From the NCBI RefSeq assembly GCF_022557175.1, contig NZ_CP092915.1, positions 7,068,001-7,132,000 on the forward strand: DNA of 64,000 nt. Reading direction: 5' to 3'. The notes under the pieces were generated by a model that was not told where the DNA came from, made no database searches, and was given only the letters and a program-made list of their open reading frames with translations. Shown here in pieces: positions 16,819 through 26,047 of this stretch. The stretch is from Mycolicibacterium sp. YH-1. GTDB taxonomy: Bacteria > Actinomycetota > Actinomycetes > Mycobacteriales > Mycobacteriaceae. Positions within the stretch are counted from its first letter, which is position 1. Each line of letters opens with the position of its first letter. Position numbers and translations under genes: made by a program.

Positions 16819-17280
16819 GCGCCGGAAACGTCGTCACCGCGGCCGAATCGTAGGCCGCGTCTTGCCTGTCCTGGGACGCCTGGTCTTGAGCCGGTGCCAC
16901 CAGCGCATCAGCCAGACTCAGAGTGCTCACGTTATGCGCCTTCGCGGTCTGCACGATTTCCACAAACGCCTCGTTGAGTGTGCCGCCCCGCAGCGTGATG
17001 AGCACACCTCGGCGGTGCCGAGGATCCGCGCCCCCGCCCGGGGAGGATCCCGCGACCGGCCAACCTTGTCCACCTCAGTTTGCGAGGGGTTCGACGTCCA
17101 CTGTGTCGCTCGAACAGTCTGGTGGCCGACGGCATGAAGGCGACAGTCACCACCCCGCGCTGAGCGTCGACGTGATCTATGTCCAGCAGTGGCCCGACAT
17201 TCCCAGCTTCTTTCAGCCGGGAGAAGACGGCTCCCCATTCTGCGGCGTCAGCCTCGTCATTCTCACCATCTCAACCGCCG
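16766..17280 (-). pseudogene. Remnant of an ANTAR-domain protein and an adjacent fragment
   Basis: On the minus strand, 16900–17005 encodes RGGTLNEAFVEIVQTAKAHN and VSTLSLADALVAPAQD, a good match to the second and third helices of an ANTAR RNA-binding domain but lacking the first helix and sensor domain. Upstream at about 17130–17270 a different frame encodes EWGAVFSRLKEAGNVGPLLD and a following VTVAFMPSATRLFE, which looks coding but has no start. The pieces are in different frames, so this is decayed DNA. The rest of 17006–17502 shows no intact gene. Confidence 0.45.
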
Positions 17281-17502
17281 AGATCACCGCGCCACGGCAC
17301 GGCACATCGCCGTGACCTGAAACGCAGGGCAGAAAGTCGACGGGTTGAAGCTGGCACTCCCGGGTATCTAGGGCGCAGTTCAATCCGGGATTGTCCAGGG
17401 CGAAATCGTATTGCCGTTCAGCGCGAGCGGAGGCGAAGTCTGCCGCGCCAGTGGGCGGCTTACCCCCTGCGGACGTACTGCGCATGAGTAGGGGTTGGTT
17501 GT

Positions 17503-18568
17503 ATGCGAGTCGCCTCAGTTCCACAGTCACACATCTACGTTCGTCACTTGTCGCATCCGGGGGGTATCGACGCCGTAGTCCGGTTGCCCGACCCGATCCC
17601 CGACGACGGGCGCACGGTGCCCGGCGGGTGGTGGCCACCGCTGATGCTGGACCCGTCGTGGATTGAGCTGCATCACAACGAGTTCGACGTCTTTCACATT
17701 CATTTCGGCTTCGACGCGATCGGTCCCGAGGTCCTCAGCGATGTGCTACAGGCGCTGCAGATGCACAACAAACCGCTTGTCTATACAGTTCACGACCTGC
17801 GCAACCCACACCATCCAGATCCGGTTGCCCACGCCAAGCAGCAGGACCTCCTCATCCCAGCCGCCGACGCGTTGATCACCTTGACTCCCGGCGCCGCCGC
17901 AGTCATCGAACGCCGTTGGGGACGTCGGCCCCTGGTCGTACCCCATCCGCACGTCCTTGGTGCCGCCCGCATCGCGGCGCCGCGTGCCCCCCTCTGAGCG
18001 GTTCGTGGTAGCGGTCCACGTCAAGAGTCTGCGCGCCAACATGGATCCCTTCCCTGTGCTGGAGGTCCTGGCGCCCACAGTCGCGCAATTATCTGGCGCC
18101 GTGCTGCAGGTCGACGTTCACGATGAGATCTTCGACGCCGACAATCATTGGTTCGCGCCGCGGGCCGGCGCAGCGTTGTTGGCCTTTGATCGCGCCGCGC
18201 ACGTCGACGTGCGCGTACACCCCTATTTTTCCGAAGACCAGCTGTGGGATTATTTGGCGGCGGTCAACGTATCGGTCTTGCCGTACCGGTTCGGCACCCA
18301 CTCCGGCTGGCTGGAAGCCTGCTTCGACCTGGGCACCGCAGTGATCGCGCCCAGCTGCGGCTTCTACCGACAGCAACGTTCTTGCGGCGTCTTCACCTTC
18401 GATGACCACACGTTCGACGGCGACTCACTAAGGGCTGCGGTGTATGCCGAGCACGCCAGCTGGCTAAGCGGCACTCCGGCACCGCAAGCCGACTGGGGCG
18501 CCCGCCGCGCCGAGCGGGTCGACCTGGCACAGGCACACCGCGATCTTTACGAACAGGTGATGTCGTGA
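17503..18568 (+). pseudogene. Glycosyltransferase (GT-B type) split by a C-tract frameshift
   Basis: Two frames form one GT-B glycosyltransferase of about 355 residues. The N-terminal part (17503–17997) has HLSHPGGIDA, DVFHIHFGFD and LVYTVHDLRNPHHPD typical of GT4 enzymes. The C-terminal part (to 18568) continues SERFVVAVHVKSLRANMDP through LPYRFGTHSGWLEACFDLGT. The break lies in a run of six C at about 17988–17993; removing one C restores the frame through APSERFVV. It could be a true lesion, a phase-variable tract or a sequencing error. The 3' end overlaps the next glycosyltransferase (GTGA), so the operon is otherwise intact. Confidence 0.75.
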
Positions 18569-19698
18569 CCCCGCCGATGCGGATAGCGTTGATCGCCTCC
18601 AACCACTTCCCGATCCGGCAACCGTTCGCCGGGGGGCTCGAGGCGCACGTCTGGCACCTCGCTCGCGCTCTGACCCAGGCCGGACATCTCGTGTCGCTGT
18701 TCGCGGCGCCTGACTCTGACCCCAGCCTCGAAAGTGCGCTCCTGCAGGTGCGCTCCCTGGAACTCAGCGCTGCGGCGTTAACAGACTCGTCCATGCCAAG
18801 TGCGACATTCATGGGCGACCATCACGCCTACCTGACGCTGATGCTGCGGCTTGCCCGAGGCCCCTCCGAAGAGTTCGACGTCATTCATAACCACAGCCTG
18901 CATCACCTGCCAGTGGCGATGGCGCCCATGTTGACGACACCCATGCTGTGCACACTGCATACCCCGCCAACTCCGTGGCTGGAATCGGCCATCAGTGCAA
19001 CGACCGGAACCGGTGCCCGGTTCGCCGCCGTCAGCGGCTACACCGCACGGTCGTGGCAACATTTGCTGCCCGACATCACCGTCGTCCGCAACGGTGTCGA
19101 CGCCCAACGCTGGCCACTAGGTCCCGGCGGACGCGACCTGATCTGGTTCGGCAGGATCACCCCCGAAAAAGCCCCGCATCTGGCCATCTCCGCGGCGCGG
19201 CGGGCAGGCCTCCGACTGGTCATCGCGGGCCCGGTCTCCGACCCCGGCTACTTCGCCCGCGACGTGCAGCCCGAACTCGGCAGCGATGTTCACTACGCCG
19301 GACACCTCGCCCACCGCGAGCTGGCCCACCTTGTCGGCACATCCGCCGCAGCGCTGGTCACCCCACAGTGGGATGAACCGTACGGGTTAGTGGTCGCCGA
19401 AGCCATGGTGTGCGGCACGCCTGTGGTGGCATTCGCCCGCGGCGGCGTCCCCGAGATCGTCGATGACCGAAGCGGACGGCTAGTGCCGGCCGGCGACGTC
19501 GCGGCCATGGCCGCGGCGATCCCGCAGGCGCTCACAATGTCCCGGCTCGCCGTCCATCGTCAGGCAGCGAAACGCTGCTCTGCGACGGCCATGGTGACCG
19601 ACTATCTCGACATCTACCGCACCATGATCGACGACCCAGGACGGACCGATACTGATGATCGGCTACTACATCCATCACCACGGCACCGGGCATCGTAG
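18565..19698 (+). CDS. Glycosyltransferase family 4 protein
   Basis: This 377-residue retaining GT-B enzyme should transfer a sugar from an NDP-sugar. The N-terminal glycine loop FAGGLEAHVWHLARAL binds the acceptor side. The C-domain has VRNGVDAQRW, WFGRITPEKAPHLAI, and the E-x7-E signature in EPYGLVVAEAMVCGTPVVA. It starts in a GTGA overlap with the preceding frameshifted glycosyltransferase and overlaps the next gene by 44 bp. Cytoplasmic; donor and acceptor unknown. No flippase or polymerase gene is nearby. Confidence 0.88.
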   Translation: MTPPMRIALIASNHFPIRQPFAGGLEAHVWHLARALTQAGHLVSLFAAPDSDPSLESALLQVRSLELSAAALTDSSMPSATFMGDHHAYLTLMLRLARGPSEEFDVIHNHSLHHLPVAMAPMLTTPMLCTLHTPPTPWLESAISATTGTGARFAAVSGYTARSWQHLLPDITVVRNGVDAQRWPLGPGGRDLIWFGRITPEKAPHLAISAARRAGLRLVIAGPVSDPGYFARDVQPELGSDVHYAGHLAHRELAHLVGTSAAALVTPQWDEPYGLVVAEAMVCGTPVVAFARGGVPEIVDDRSGRLVPAGDVAAMAAAIPQALTMSRLAVHRQAAKRCSATAMVTDYLDIYRTMIDDPGRTDTDDRLLHPSPRHRAS

Positions 19699-20665
19699 CC
19701 GGGCCCAGAGCATCTGCTGCTACCTGGACACCCCGGTTACCGCGCTCACGTCGCTGGAGCACGATGAACCACACCCCTTCGACACCGTCGTTGCCCTCCC
19801 CCGTGACGACGCAGGCGGACCAACCCATAACCCGGACGCACACGGTGCCCTGCACTGGGCGCCTCACCACGACGGCGGGCTGCGAGAGCGGATGGCGCTC
19901 ATCACCAAGTGGGTGGCCGACGTCGCGCCTCTCGCTGCGGTCGTCGACGTCTCGGTGGAAGTCTCGACCCTGCTGCGACTGCTCGGGGTACCAGTGCTGG
20001 TCGTCGCGATGCCCGGCGAGCGCATCGACACCCCGCACAAGCTCGTCTACCAGCTCGCCGACCATATCCTGGCGGCGTGGCCGCAGGGTCTCTACGAACC
20101 GCACTGGCTGCGTCCACATGCGCACAAGACAACCTACGTCGGCGGCATCAGCCGATTCGACGGGCGCCGGCCGGACCTGTCCGAACGTGTCGAAACCCCC
20201 ACCGTGCTTATCCTGAACGGCTCCGGCGGCGCGGCTCTCCGGCTGGACATGATCGTGGCCTGCGCGAAACGCTATCCCGAATACCGTTGGCGCACTTTGG
20301 GGGTGCCGGGAGGGCCCTGGACTTGCGACCCGTGGCCGGCAATCTGCGCCGCAGACGTGATCGTCTCCCACGCCGGGCAAAACTGCGTCGCCGACATCGC
20401 CGCCGCCGCTAAACCCGCGATCATCTTCGCGGCAACCCGTCCGTTCGACGAACAGCTCACCACCGCACGAACCCTCGGGCACGCCGGGCTGGCCCTAGTC
20501 CTCGACGACTGGCCAGATCTCGATGATTGGCCCGAGCTCATCGCCGCGGCACTTCAGCTCGACACCAACCGGTGGAGCCGCTGGCAGACGGCGGGTGCGG
20601 CACGCCGCGCCGCACAGGTCGTGACAGACACCGCCCATCGTTGCGCGCCGAACGGCATTGCATGA
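19655..20665 (+). CDS. Glycosyltransferase, MurG/UGT-like GT-B
   Basis: The 336-residue protein starts MIGYYIHHHGTGHRSRAQSI, the histidine/glycine loop of GT28/GT1-type enzymes. Its C-domain carries the nucleotide-sugar motif VSHAGQNCVADIAAAAKPAI followed by DEQLTTARTLGHAG, as in MurG. The start lies inside the previous gene's end (44-bp overlap), so translation is probably coupled. Third enzyme of a four-gene glycosyltransferase operon; substrate unknown. Confidence 0.8.
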   Translation: MIGYYIHHHGTGHRSRAQSICCYLDTPVTALTSLEHDEPHPFDTVVALPRDDAGGPTHNPDAHGALHWAPHHDGGLRERMALITKWVADVAPLAAVVDVSVEVSTLLRLLGVPVLVVAMPGERIDTPHKLVYQLADHILAAWPQGLYEPHWLRPHAHKTTYVGGISRFDGRRPDLSERVETPTVLILNGSGGAALRLDMIVACAKRYPEYRWRTLGVPGGPWTCDPWPAICAADVIVSHAGQNCVADIAAAAKPAIIFAATRPFDEQLTTARTLGHAGLALVLDDWPDLDDWPELIAAALQLDTNRWSRWQTAGAARRAAQVVTDTAHRCAPNGIA

Positions 20666-21585
20666 AGACGGCCGTGATCACCGTGGTGCACGGCCGTGCC
20701 GGATACCTGCGCAACCAACTGCGAGGAATCCAAGCCAGCCGCCGCACGCCCGAGCAGCATGTGATCGTTGCGGTCGACGACCCCACCGTGATCGACACCG
20801 TCACCGACTGCGGTGCCATCGCCACGGTGGTGCCGTATCGCGCGTCCGGCCCCCACCTGCCCGTGGCGGACGCCCGCAACGTCGGGGCGCGCAGCGCACT
20901 CGACGGAGGCGCCGAACTCCTGATCTTCCTCGACGTGGACTGCATCCCAGCGGCCACTGCCATTGGCCGCTACCACCAGGTCGCGGCGCAACGCGCACAT
21001 CGCGACGCGCTGCTGTGCGGCATGGTCACCTACCTGCCGCCCTGCGGGGCGGACGGCTATGACATCGCCGACCTCGACTCCCACGCCGATCCACACCCGG
21101 CGCGGCCGACTCCTCCCGACGGCATCGTGAGTACCAGTGCAACCTACGAGCTTTTCTGGTCATTGTCGTTCGCCGTCTCCGCAACAACATGGCGCCGCAT
21201 CGGCGGATTCTGGCCCGGATACCTCGGCTACGGCGCGGAGGACACAGACTTCGGCCAGCTTGCTGCCGCGAAGCGGGTCCCGCTGCGCTGGATTGGCGGC
21301 GCACATGTCTTCCATCAGCATCACCCGGTGTCCGATCCGCCGGTGGAGCATCTCGCCGACATCGTGCGCAACGCCACGCTATTTCACCAACGGTGGGGAT
21401 GGTGGCCGATGACCGGTTGGCTCGATCAGTTCGAGAATCTTGCGCTGATCTGCCGCGACCAACAAGGTCGGCCCCATCTAACGGCTGACGGCCCCGTTGC
21501 CAATCCCCCGATCGTTCGCGAGCATGAACACTCCCGGAGTGCCGCTAGCCAAGCGTTCGCCGACTGGTACCGAAATTACTTGTGA
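20662..21585 (+). CDS. Glycosyltransferase, GT2/GT7-like galactosyltransferase domain
   Basis: A 307-residue GT-A fold enzyme beginning at the ATG at 20662 (ATGA overlap). It has AVITVVHGRAGYLRNQL at the N-terminus, the metal-binding LIFLDVDCIP (DxD), and GYLGYGAEDTDFGQLA, the acidic motif of the GT7 C-terminal galactosyltransferase family. Two further histidine/tryptophan-rich segments (HVFHQHHPVSD, FHQRWGWWPMTGW) are conserved-looking. It ends the operon, and no lipid-carrier enzyme follows. Likely adds a Gal or GalNAc-type sugar, by inference only. Confidence 0.82.
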   Translation: MKTAVITVVHGRAGYLRNQLRGIQASRRTPEQHVIVAVDDPTVIDTVTDCGAIATVVPYRASGPHLPVADARNVGARSALDGGAELLIFLDVDCIPAATAIGRYHQVAAQRAHRDALLCGMVTYLPPCGADGYDIADLDSHADPHPARPTPPDGIVSTSATYELFWSLSFAVSATTWRRIGGFWPGYLGYGAEDTDFGQLAAAKRVPLRWIGGAHVFHQHHPVSDPPVEHLADIVRNATLFHQRWGWWPMTGWLDQFENLALICRDQQGRPHLTADGPVANPPIVREHEHSRSAASQAFADWYRNYL

Positions 21586-21895
21586 GACACCGCTTTCCAT
21601 GGTTGTGACGTCATTTGCAGGTAGATTAGACAAGAAACTGGAAGGGACCTCAGGCCTTGGAACGCCGGACTGTCGCGTCTAAGACGACGCCAGCGCCACG
21701 CTCGTCCGGGAGTCCTGTTGCATTCATCATCGCGTGTCGCGTGCGACCGTCACCGCGTCCTGGCCGACGATGCCGACTAGTGAACTAGCGGCACAAGTTC
21801 GGGGTTTGCTCCCGTGCGGACACGCTGCTGCACCTTCTCGACGGTGCCGGTCGGGTACAGAGAGGCGGATACTAGATGTACGTGAGGTCAGTGTG

Positions 21896-22440
21896 CTCGG
21901 GTCTTCACAGCTGAGGTTACGTACTCAGCTGAGAGACACCACAAAGACACACAATCAATGGGAGCCGCTGGCGCGACTGTCCACTACCGCGGACGCGATC
22001 GACCAGCTGCGAGATCTGTTGGCCGACATCGTCAGTATCATATCTTTTGACCTGGCCAGATGCCCGCACCCCGGCTACACAGGCGACCTCGCACTCACGC
22101 TGGACCAGCCGCAATACGCCACGGGACGGGGACCTCTGCCTAGCCTCGAGGCTGTGCTGCAACGGCAACCGGTCCGTGCGGAGATCAGTGCCGACGCTGA
22201 TCGCGGCCGGAGTTCGTACAGGCGCCGCGCAGCAGGTCGGAGTGCTTCAGCTTGTCAGTTCTCTGCTCGTCGGCGGCCTGGACGACGAGCAGGTGCAGTC
22301 GGCTCGCTCAACATCCAGCTACACCGCGTTCGCGTTCGCCCCTTCGACCAGGCACTCATGCGGTTGTTCAGCGTCGCTGCGGGTCAGGCGGATCACTGCC
22401 CCCGAAGACGAGCGTGCTCAACCGGTTTGATCGGCTTTCG
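21896..22440 (+). pseudogene. Degenerate GAF-domain gene remnant
   Basis: One frame reads ATGRGPLPSLEAVLQRQPVR AEISADADR, which resembles the GAF-domain stretch around the ligand pocket. About 20 bp later a second frame continues LIAAGVRTGAAQQVGVLQLV and GGLDDEQVQSAR, the following GAF strands. No single frame covers the domain and no start is evident, so this is a decayed GAF or GAF–ANTAR regulator. The rest of 21586–22512 shows nothing supportable. Confidence 0.45.
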
Positions 22441-22512
22441 TTCGGTAATCCTGAGGCAGGCGCACAGCCCGCGCGCTTTCATTCACTGATCTTGAAATCA
22501 GAGGTATATGCC

Positions 22513-23079
22513 GTGGTAGAGACATTCGTGCAGTCAACCGAAGACGTAGTCGAGTTCCTTCGAGGACAGCACAACCAGATCAATGACATGTTCGACGACG
22601 TGCTCCACGCGTCCGGGTCGAAGGCGCGAGAGAAGGCATTCGTCGACCTCCGGCATCTACTGGCCGTCCACGAGACGGCTGAAGAGATGGTGGTGCATCC
22701 GCGTGCGCGACAGGATATCGAAGGCGGTGACATTATCGTCGACGCTCGGCTGCAAGAGGAGCACGATGCCAAGGAGCACCTGTCCGCGCTCGAGGCCATG
22801 GACATCGACTCCCAAGAGTTCCTCGACGAATTGACCTTGTTCAAGGCCGCGGTTATCGACCACGCTGAACGTGAGGAGACCGAGGAGTTCAATCGACTTC
22901 AGCGCGACCTCGAACCGGATGATCTGAAGCGGATGGTGTCCGCTGTGAGAGCCGCCCAGGCCATCGCCCCCACACGTCCGCACCCCGGCGTCGAGTCGGC
23001 CGTGCTCAATTTCGCTGTCGGCCCGTTCGCGTCGATGCTCGATCGAGCCCGCGACGCCATCTCCGCCGCGCTTAGATAA
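22513..23079 (+). CDS. Hemerythrin HHE-domain protein
   Basis: This 188-residue all-helical protein has the metal-ligand pattern of the hemerythrin HHE family: His20 (LRGQHNQI), His53/Glu57 (VHETAEEM), His62 (VVHPRA), His84 (EEHDAKEH) and His117 (VIDHAEREE). It probably carries a di-iron centre for O2, peroxide or NO sensing or detoxification in the cytoplasm. The GTG at 22513 is chosen because an AGAGG ribosome-binding site lies about 8 nt upstream. The C-terminal 70 residues are an extra amphipathic extension. Monocistronic, with decayed DNA on either side. Confidence 0.88.
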   Translation: MVETFVQSTEDVVEFLRGQHNQINDMFDDVLHASGSKAREKAFVDLRHLLAVHETAEEMVVHPRARQDIEGGDIIVDARLQEEHDAKEHLSALEAMDIDSQEFLDELTLFKAAVIDHAEREETEEFNRLQRDLEPDDLKRMVSAVRAAQAIAPTRPHPGVESAVLNFAVGPFASMLDRARDAISAALR

Positions 23080-23156
23080 GCCGTCGAACGACGCGGATGG
23101 CGCCGCCACAGGCCGGTCGGGTCCACGTGGCGAACACCATGCCTGGTTCGCCCGGA

Positions 23157-23490
23157 TCACGGAGCCGCGCGAGCGGCTCCCGAGGTTGGGAGTTGTGCCG
23201 TCGGAACAAACCGACGCGCTGATAGCACCGAAAAGACGTCGTACTGCGGCGTCTTTCCATGCCGAGGAGAGTCGAGGAGGTCTGCGACGAAGCGAGCGAG
23301 GCTCACTGTTCGCGAATTCGACGGGACGTAGTAGTCCCAAAGACGTGCTCGACGTCGGGACAGAAGCTTCTCCACCATGATCCACGCGCGGGTCACGAAG
23401 CCACCGCACGCACGTAACCCGCCGGGTCGGACAGTCCGTCGGGGTGATCGACGCGCACCCCCTTGATCAGATCCTCAGCGAACCCTGAAA
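23157..23490 (-). pseudogene. Fragment of a maltooligosyl-trehalose synthase (TreY)-like gene
   Basis: Minus-strand reading of about 23403–23485 gives LIKGVRVDHPDGLSDPAGYV, the active-site region of TreY-type GH13 enzymes, then an in-frame stop at 23394–23396. Shortly after, another frame gives RAWIMVEKLLS, resembling the VVEKIL motif that follows in TreY. Start and catalytic barrel are missing. The remainder of 23080–23965 has only this remnant, a hairpin and the locus D repeat. Confidence 0.5.
23161..23180 (+). terminator. Hairpin downstream of the hemerythrin gene
   Basis: GGAGCCGC/GCGGCTCC form a perfect 8-bp stem with a GCGA loop, 81 nt after the hemerythrin stop. No U-tract follows, as is common for actinobacterial terminators. 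Confidence 0.4.
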
Positions 23491-23737
23491 TCGCAAAATT
23501 GGTGCCCGAGCCCCGGTAGGTGGCACCCGGCGGCGCGCACCGGCCATACCTCCGTGTGAAGTTCGCATCGGGGCGTCACCGGTTGGGTCGCAAGAGTGAC
23601 GGCGGGTGCCGCGTTGAGCTACGGGTGTGGGCATACACGTTCTGCCTGACGTGCAGATGAGCGGGACCGCGACGCAGCGGCCAATGCAGCTGTGTTGTAC
23701 CCGCCGAAGTGTCCGACAACGCCCCCCCAGTAGCAGT

Positions 23738-23840
23738 TGTGGGTTCTCAAACTCCGCGTCCACTGGCGTCGCGCTGACGTGCAGAAACTAGGGCTGTCTC
23801 ACGCAATGTCCACCGTGATTTGTCTCATCCTCATGTCCAT
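23738..23840 (+). repeat. Dispersed composite repeat, locus D
   Basis: Three units with cores at about 23757 (GCGTCCAC), 23807 (ATGTCCAC) and 23834 (ATGTCCAT), each preceded by a TTCTCA- or TCTCA-like word. The 50-bp and 27-bp spacing matches units 2–4 of loci A and B, in the same orientation. Confidence 0.55.
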
Positions 23841-23965
23841 TCTCAGGAGGAGCGCCGCTGAGGGGTCGATCAAGCGGAGGCGGTCGCCCGCCTCTGAGTT
23901 TGTAGACGGCGCGCGGCCGTGACGTACTGTCGTTGGCCGCGGAGTTTAGCGCTGCCGGCTGATTT

Positions 23966-24358
23966 CTAGGTCATGGAGACAGTTGCACGTCTTTGACCGC
24001 GCAGCGCCGCACATCCGAGTCCGGCGAATAGCGCCGCGCCTCCTCCGGTGACGACCGCGCCGCGAGTCGACAACGTGCGGCGGCGCATGCCGCGGAGTGC
24101 TGCGATCATGTCCAGGACGTCGACGAGCAGGCCGAGTTGCAGTGCACGCGTGTGCAACTGCGGGGAGGCAGAGTCCGTGATGGCCGCGGCCAACGTTAGT
24201 TCGCGAGACCCGAATAGTTGAGTGGTGAACGGCTGCTGGCGATCCGCGCCCAGCCCAAGGAGACGCGCTGTCGTGTCTGGGGCAAGCCACGCTAGTAGGC
24301 CGGTCGTGAACCGCAATGCGGAGAAGGTACGGATGAGAGCGCTGTTTGGTGTCGTCAT
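23966..24358 (-). CDS. Small membrane-associated hypothetical protein
   Basis: From the ATG at 24358 the product is 130 residues, with hydrophobic stretches at about 12–35 and 95–118 separated by a helical region (LFGSRELTLAAAITDS, then LQLGLLVDVLDMIAAL). GAGAAGG upstream serves as ribosome-binding site. It resembles actinobacterial DUF4267-like membrane proteins by pattern only. Just downstream of a membrane gene on the same strand (62-bp gap). Confidence 0.6.
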   Translation of the reverse strand: MTTPNSALIRTFSALRFTTGLLAWLAPDTTARLLGLGADRQQPFTTQLFGSRELTLAAAITDSASPQLHTRALQLGLLVDVLDMIAALRGMRRRTLSTRGAVVTGGGAALFAGLGCAALRGQRRATVSMT

Positions 24359-24420
24359 ACAGGCACCTTCTCCGAAGAGTCGTCGTCTGTCCCGCAATCG
24401 AACGTTTAGGGGATGCGGCG

Positions 24421-24891
24421 TCACTGCTTGAAGTCGTCGTCGAGTTTGTCGAGAAGCGCTCCCGCGATGAGCGCGGTGGCGAGAGCAACTAGGCGAGCTT
24501 CGGCAGTGTCGTCGCTCCCCGGCACGTGGATGTGAGGCACGCCGTGTGCGACAAGACGTGAGACACCGCGGCCGGGAACTATGCGACGAGCACGCGACAA
24601 GGCCCATGCGACGAGCCGGACCGGCTCCAGCACGAGCAGCGTGAGGAAGAGGTAGGCCAGGAGCCCCAACCAGAGGTAGCCCGGCCACGCCAACCACGCC
24701 GCCTCGGGCACCCCGGTGACACGAGGCAGGACCAGCGTCGCCAGCAGCAGGACGGTGAGCGCGAGCAGGACGGCCGTGAGGATCCACCGCGCGCGTCCCG
24801 GTGCAGTCGTGTCCTTGACCAAGCGTTTCCACAGGTACACCGTCATGAGCCCGAGGATCGCGCTGAGGATGACGATGAACATGCCACTCAT
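24421..24891 (-). CDS. Membrane protein resembling the anchor region of metallophosphoesterases
   Basis: The 156-residue product has three to four transmembrane helices (about 3–20, 36–55, 70–92) with the WKRLVKDTTAPGRARWI and WPGYLWLGLLAYLFLTLLVL patterns found at the N-terminus of actinobacterial membrane-anchored calcineurin-like phosphoesterases. The catalytic domain is absent; instead about 55 residues follow, ending LIAGALLDKLDDDFKQ. It may be a truncated gene or a stand-alone anchor. The ATG at 24891 is used; an ATG at 24918 is also in frame. Confidence 0.55.
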   Translation of the reverse strand: MSGMFIVILSAILGLMTVYLWKRLVKDTTAPGRARWILTAVLLALTVLLLATLVLPRVTGVPEAAWLAWPGYLWLGLLAYLFLTLLVLEPVRLVAWALSRARRIVPGRGVSRLVAHGVPHIHVPGSDDTAEARLVALATALIAGALLDKLDDDFKQ

Positions 24892-24964
24892 TGCACACTG
24901 CCCCTGCCGAAACCGCACTCAGCAACGCCAGCAACCAAGATCATCTCGTCGGTATGGTCGAGAG

Positions 24965-25894
24965 ATGAGCGTGGGGGGACGAGCCGTTCGACTGCTGGCC
25001 ACGGTGGGTGTCCTGCTTCTGGTCATCACCGGGTGCGCCGGCGGTAACCAGGGGCAGCCGTCCTATGGCGGCGGGGCCCCGGCCGCCCCCGCCAAGCAGG
25101 AGTTCGCGCCCGAGGCACCACCCGGGCAGGACACCGTCACCGACGGACCCGACATCGTCACCACCGGTTCGATGCGAATGACCGTGCGCGATCCCATATC
25201 GGCCGCCGACAAGTTCGCGGCCGCCACCACCGAGGCCGGCGGGCGCGTCGAGGCGCGCACCGATCAGAGCGGGTCGACCACACCATCGGTGACCCTGACG
25301 CTGCGGATACCGTCGGACAAGGTTGATGCCGTTCTCGCCAGAATCGACGAACTCGGTGTCGTGGAGTCCAAGTCGATCAACTACGACGATGTCACCTCTC
25401 AGCGCGTCGATCTCGACGCCAGGATCAAGGCGTTGCAGACGTCGGTAAACCGTCTACTCGACCTGATGAACAAGGCCACCAGCACCGAAGACCTTCTCGC
25501 CGCGGAGAGTTCGCTGACCCAGCGACAGGCTGAACTGGACTCGCTGCAAGCCCAGCGCGCCACGCTCGGCGATCAGATCTCCTACGCCACGATCACGGTG
25601 GACCTGTCCTCAGAACCGAGTGTCTCGCGGGTCGGCTTCGTCGGCGCCGTCGAGCAGGGGTGGCGCGCACTGGTCAGCGCCGCCTCGGGGCTCAGCCACG
25701 CCATCGGGTTCCTTTTGCCGTGGATTCCGGTGTTTCTCGTCATCGGCGGCGCCTTCTGGGCACTGCGCAGGACGCTACGAAGCCGCCGGGTGGCAGTGCC
25801 TGCGACGAGCGCAGCACCAGCAGCTGCGCCCCCTCCCGCACCGGCACCGAATCCGCCTGTGTCCAAGGATGATCCGACCGAGCAATCACCCTGA
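24965..25894 (+). CDS. DUF4349 lipoprotein
   Basis: The 309-residue protein has a lipobox VITGCAGG (lipidated Cys near residue 22), a Pro/Gly-rich linker, and a DUF4349 domain with SMRMTVRDPISAADKFAA and VTLTLRIPSDKVDAVLARID. A coiled coil follows (about 140–200, RVDLDARIKALQTSVNRLLD), then a C-terminal transmembrane helix (about 250–270) and a Pro/Ala tail inside the cell. It is thus tethered at both ends of the periplasmic part. The ATG at 24965 directly precedes the signal sequence. Role in envelope integrity is inferred from the family. Confidence 0.82.
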   Translation: MSVGGRAVRLLATVGVLLLVITGCAGGNQGQPSYGGGAPAAPAKQEFAPEAPPGQDTVTDGPDIVTTGSMRMTVRDPISAADKFAAATTEAGGRVEARTDQSGSTTPSVTLTLRIPSDKVDAVLARIDELGVVESKSINYDDVTSQRVDLDARIKALQTSVNRLLDLMNKATSTEDLLAAESSLTQRQAELDSLQAQRATLGDQISYATITVDLSSEPSVSRVGFVGAVEQGWRALVSAASGLSHAIGFLLPWIPVFLVIGGAFWALRRTLRSRRVAVPATSAAPAAAPPPAPAPNPPVSKDDPTEQSP

Positions 25895-26047
25895 CATCGC
25901 AGTCGTAGCCGGTCACCGGTAGCGACGACAGCTCACGCAGCCTCGCGCCCTCAGTCGGGTTCGGGTTTTCGGTGGCAAACACGGGGGTATTAACCCAATC
26001 GCGACGAACGTCGCACTGCCAGCGCCCGACCTCCGAAGGAGTTCACC

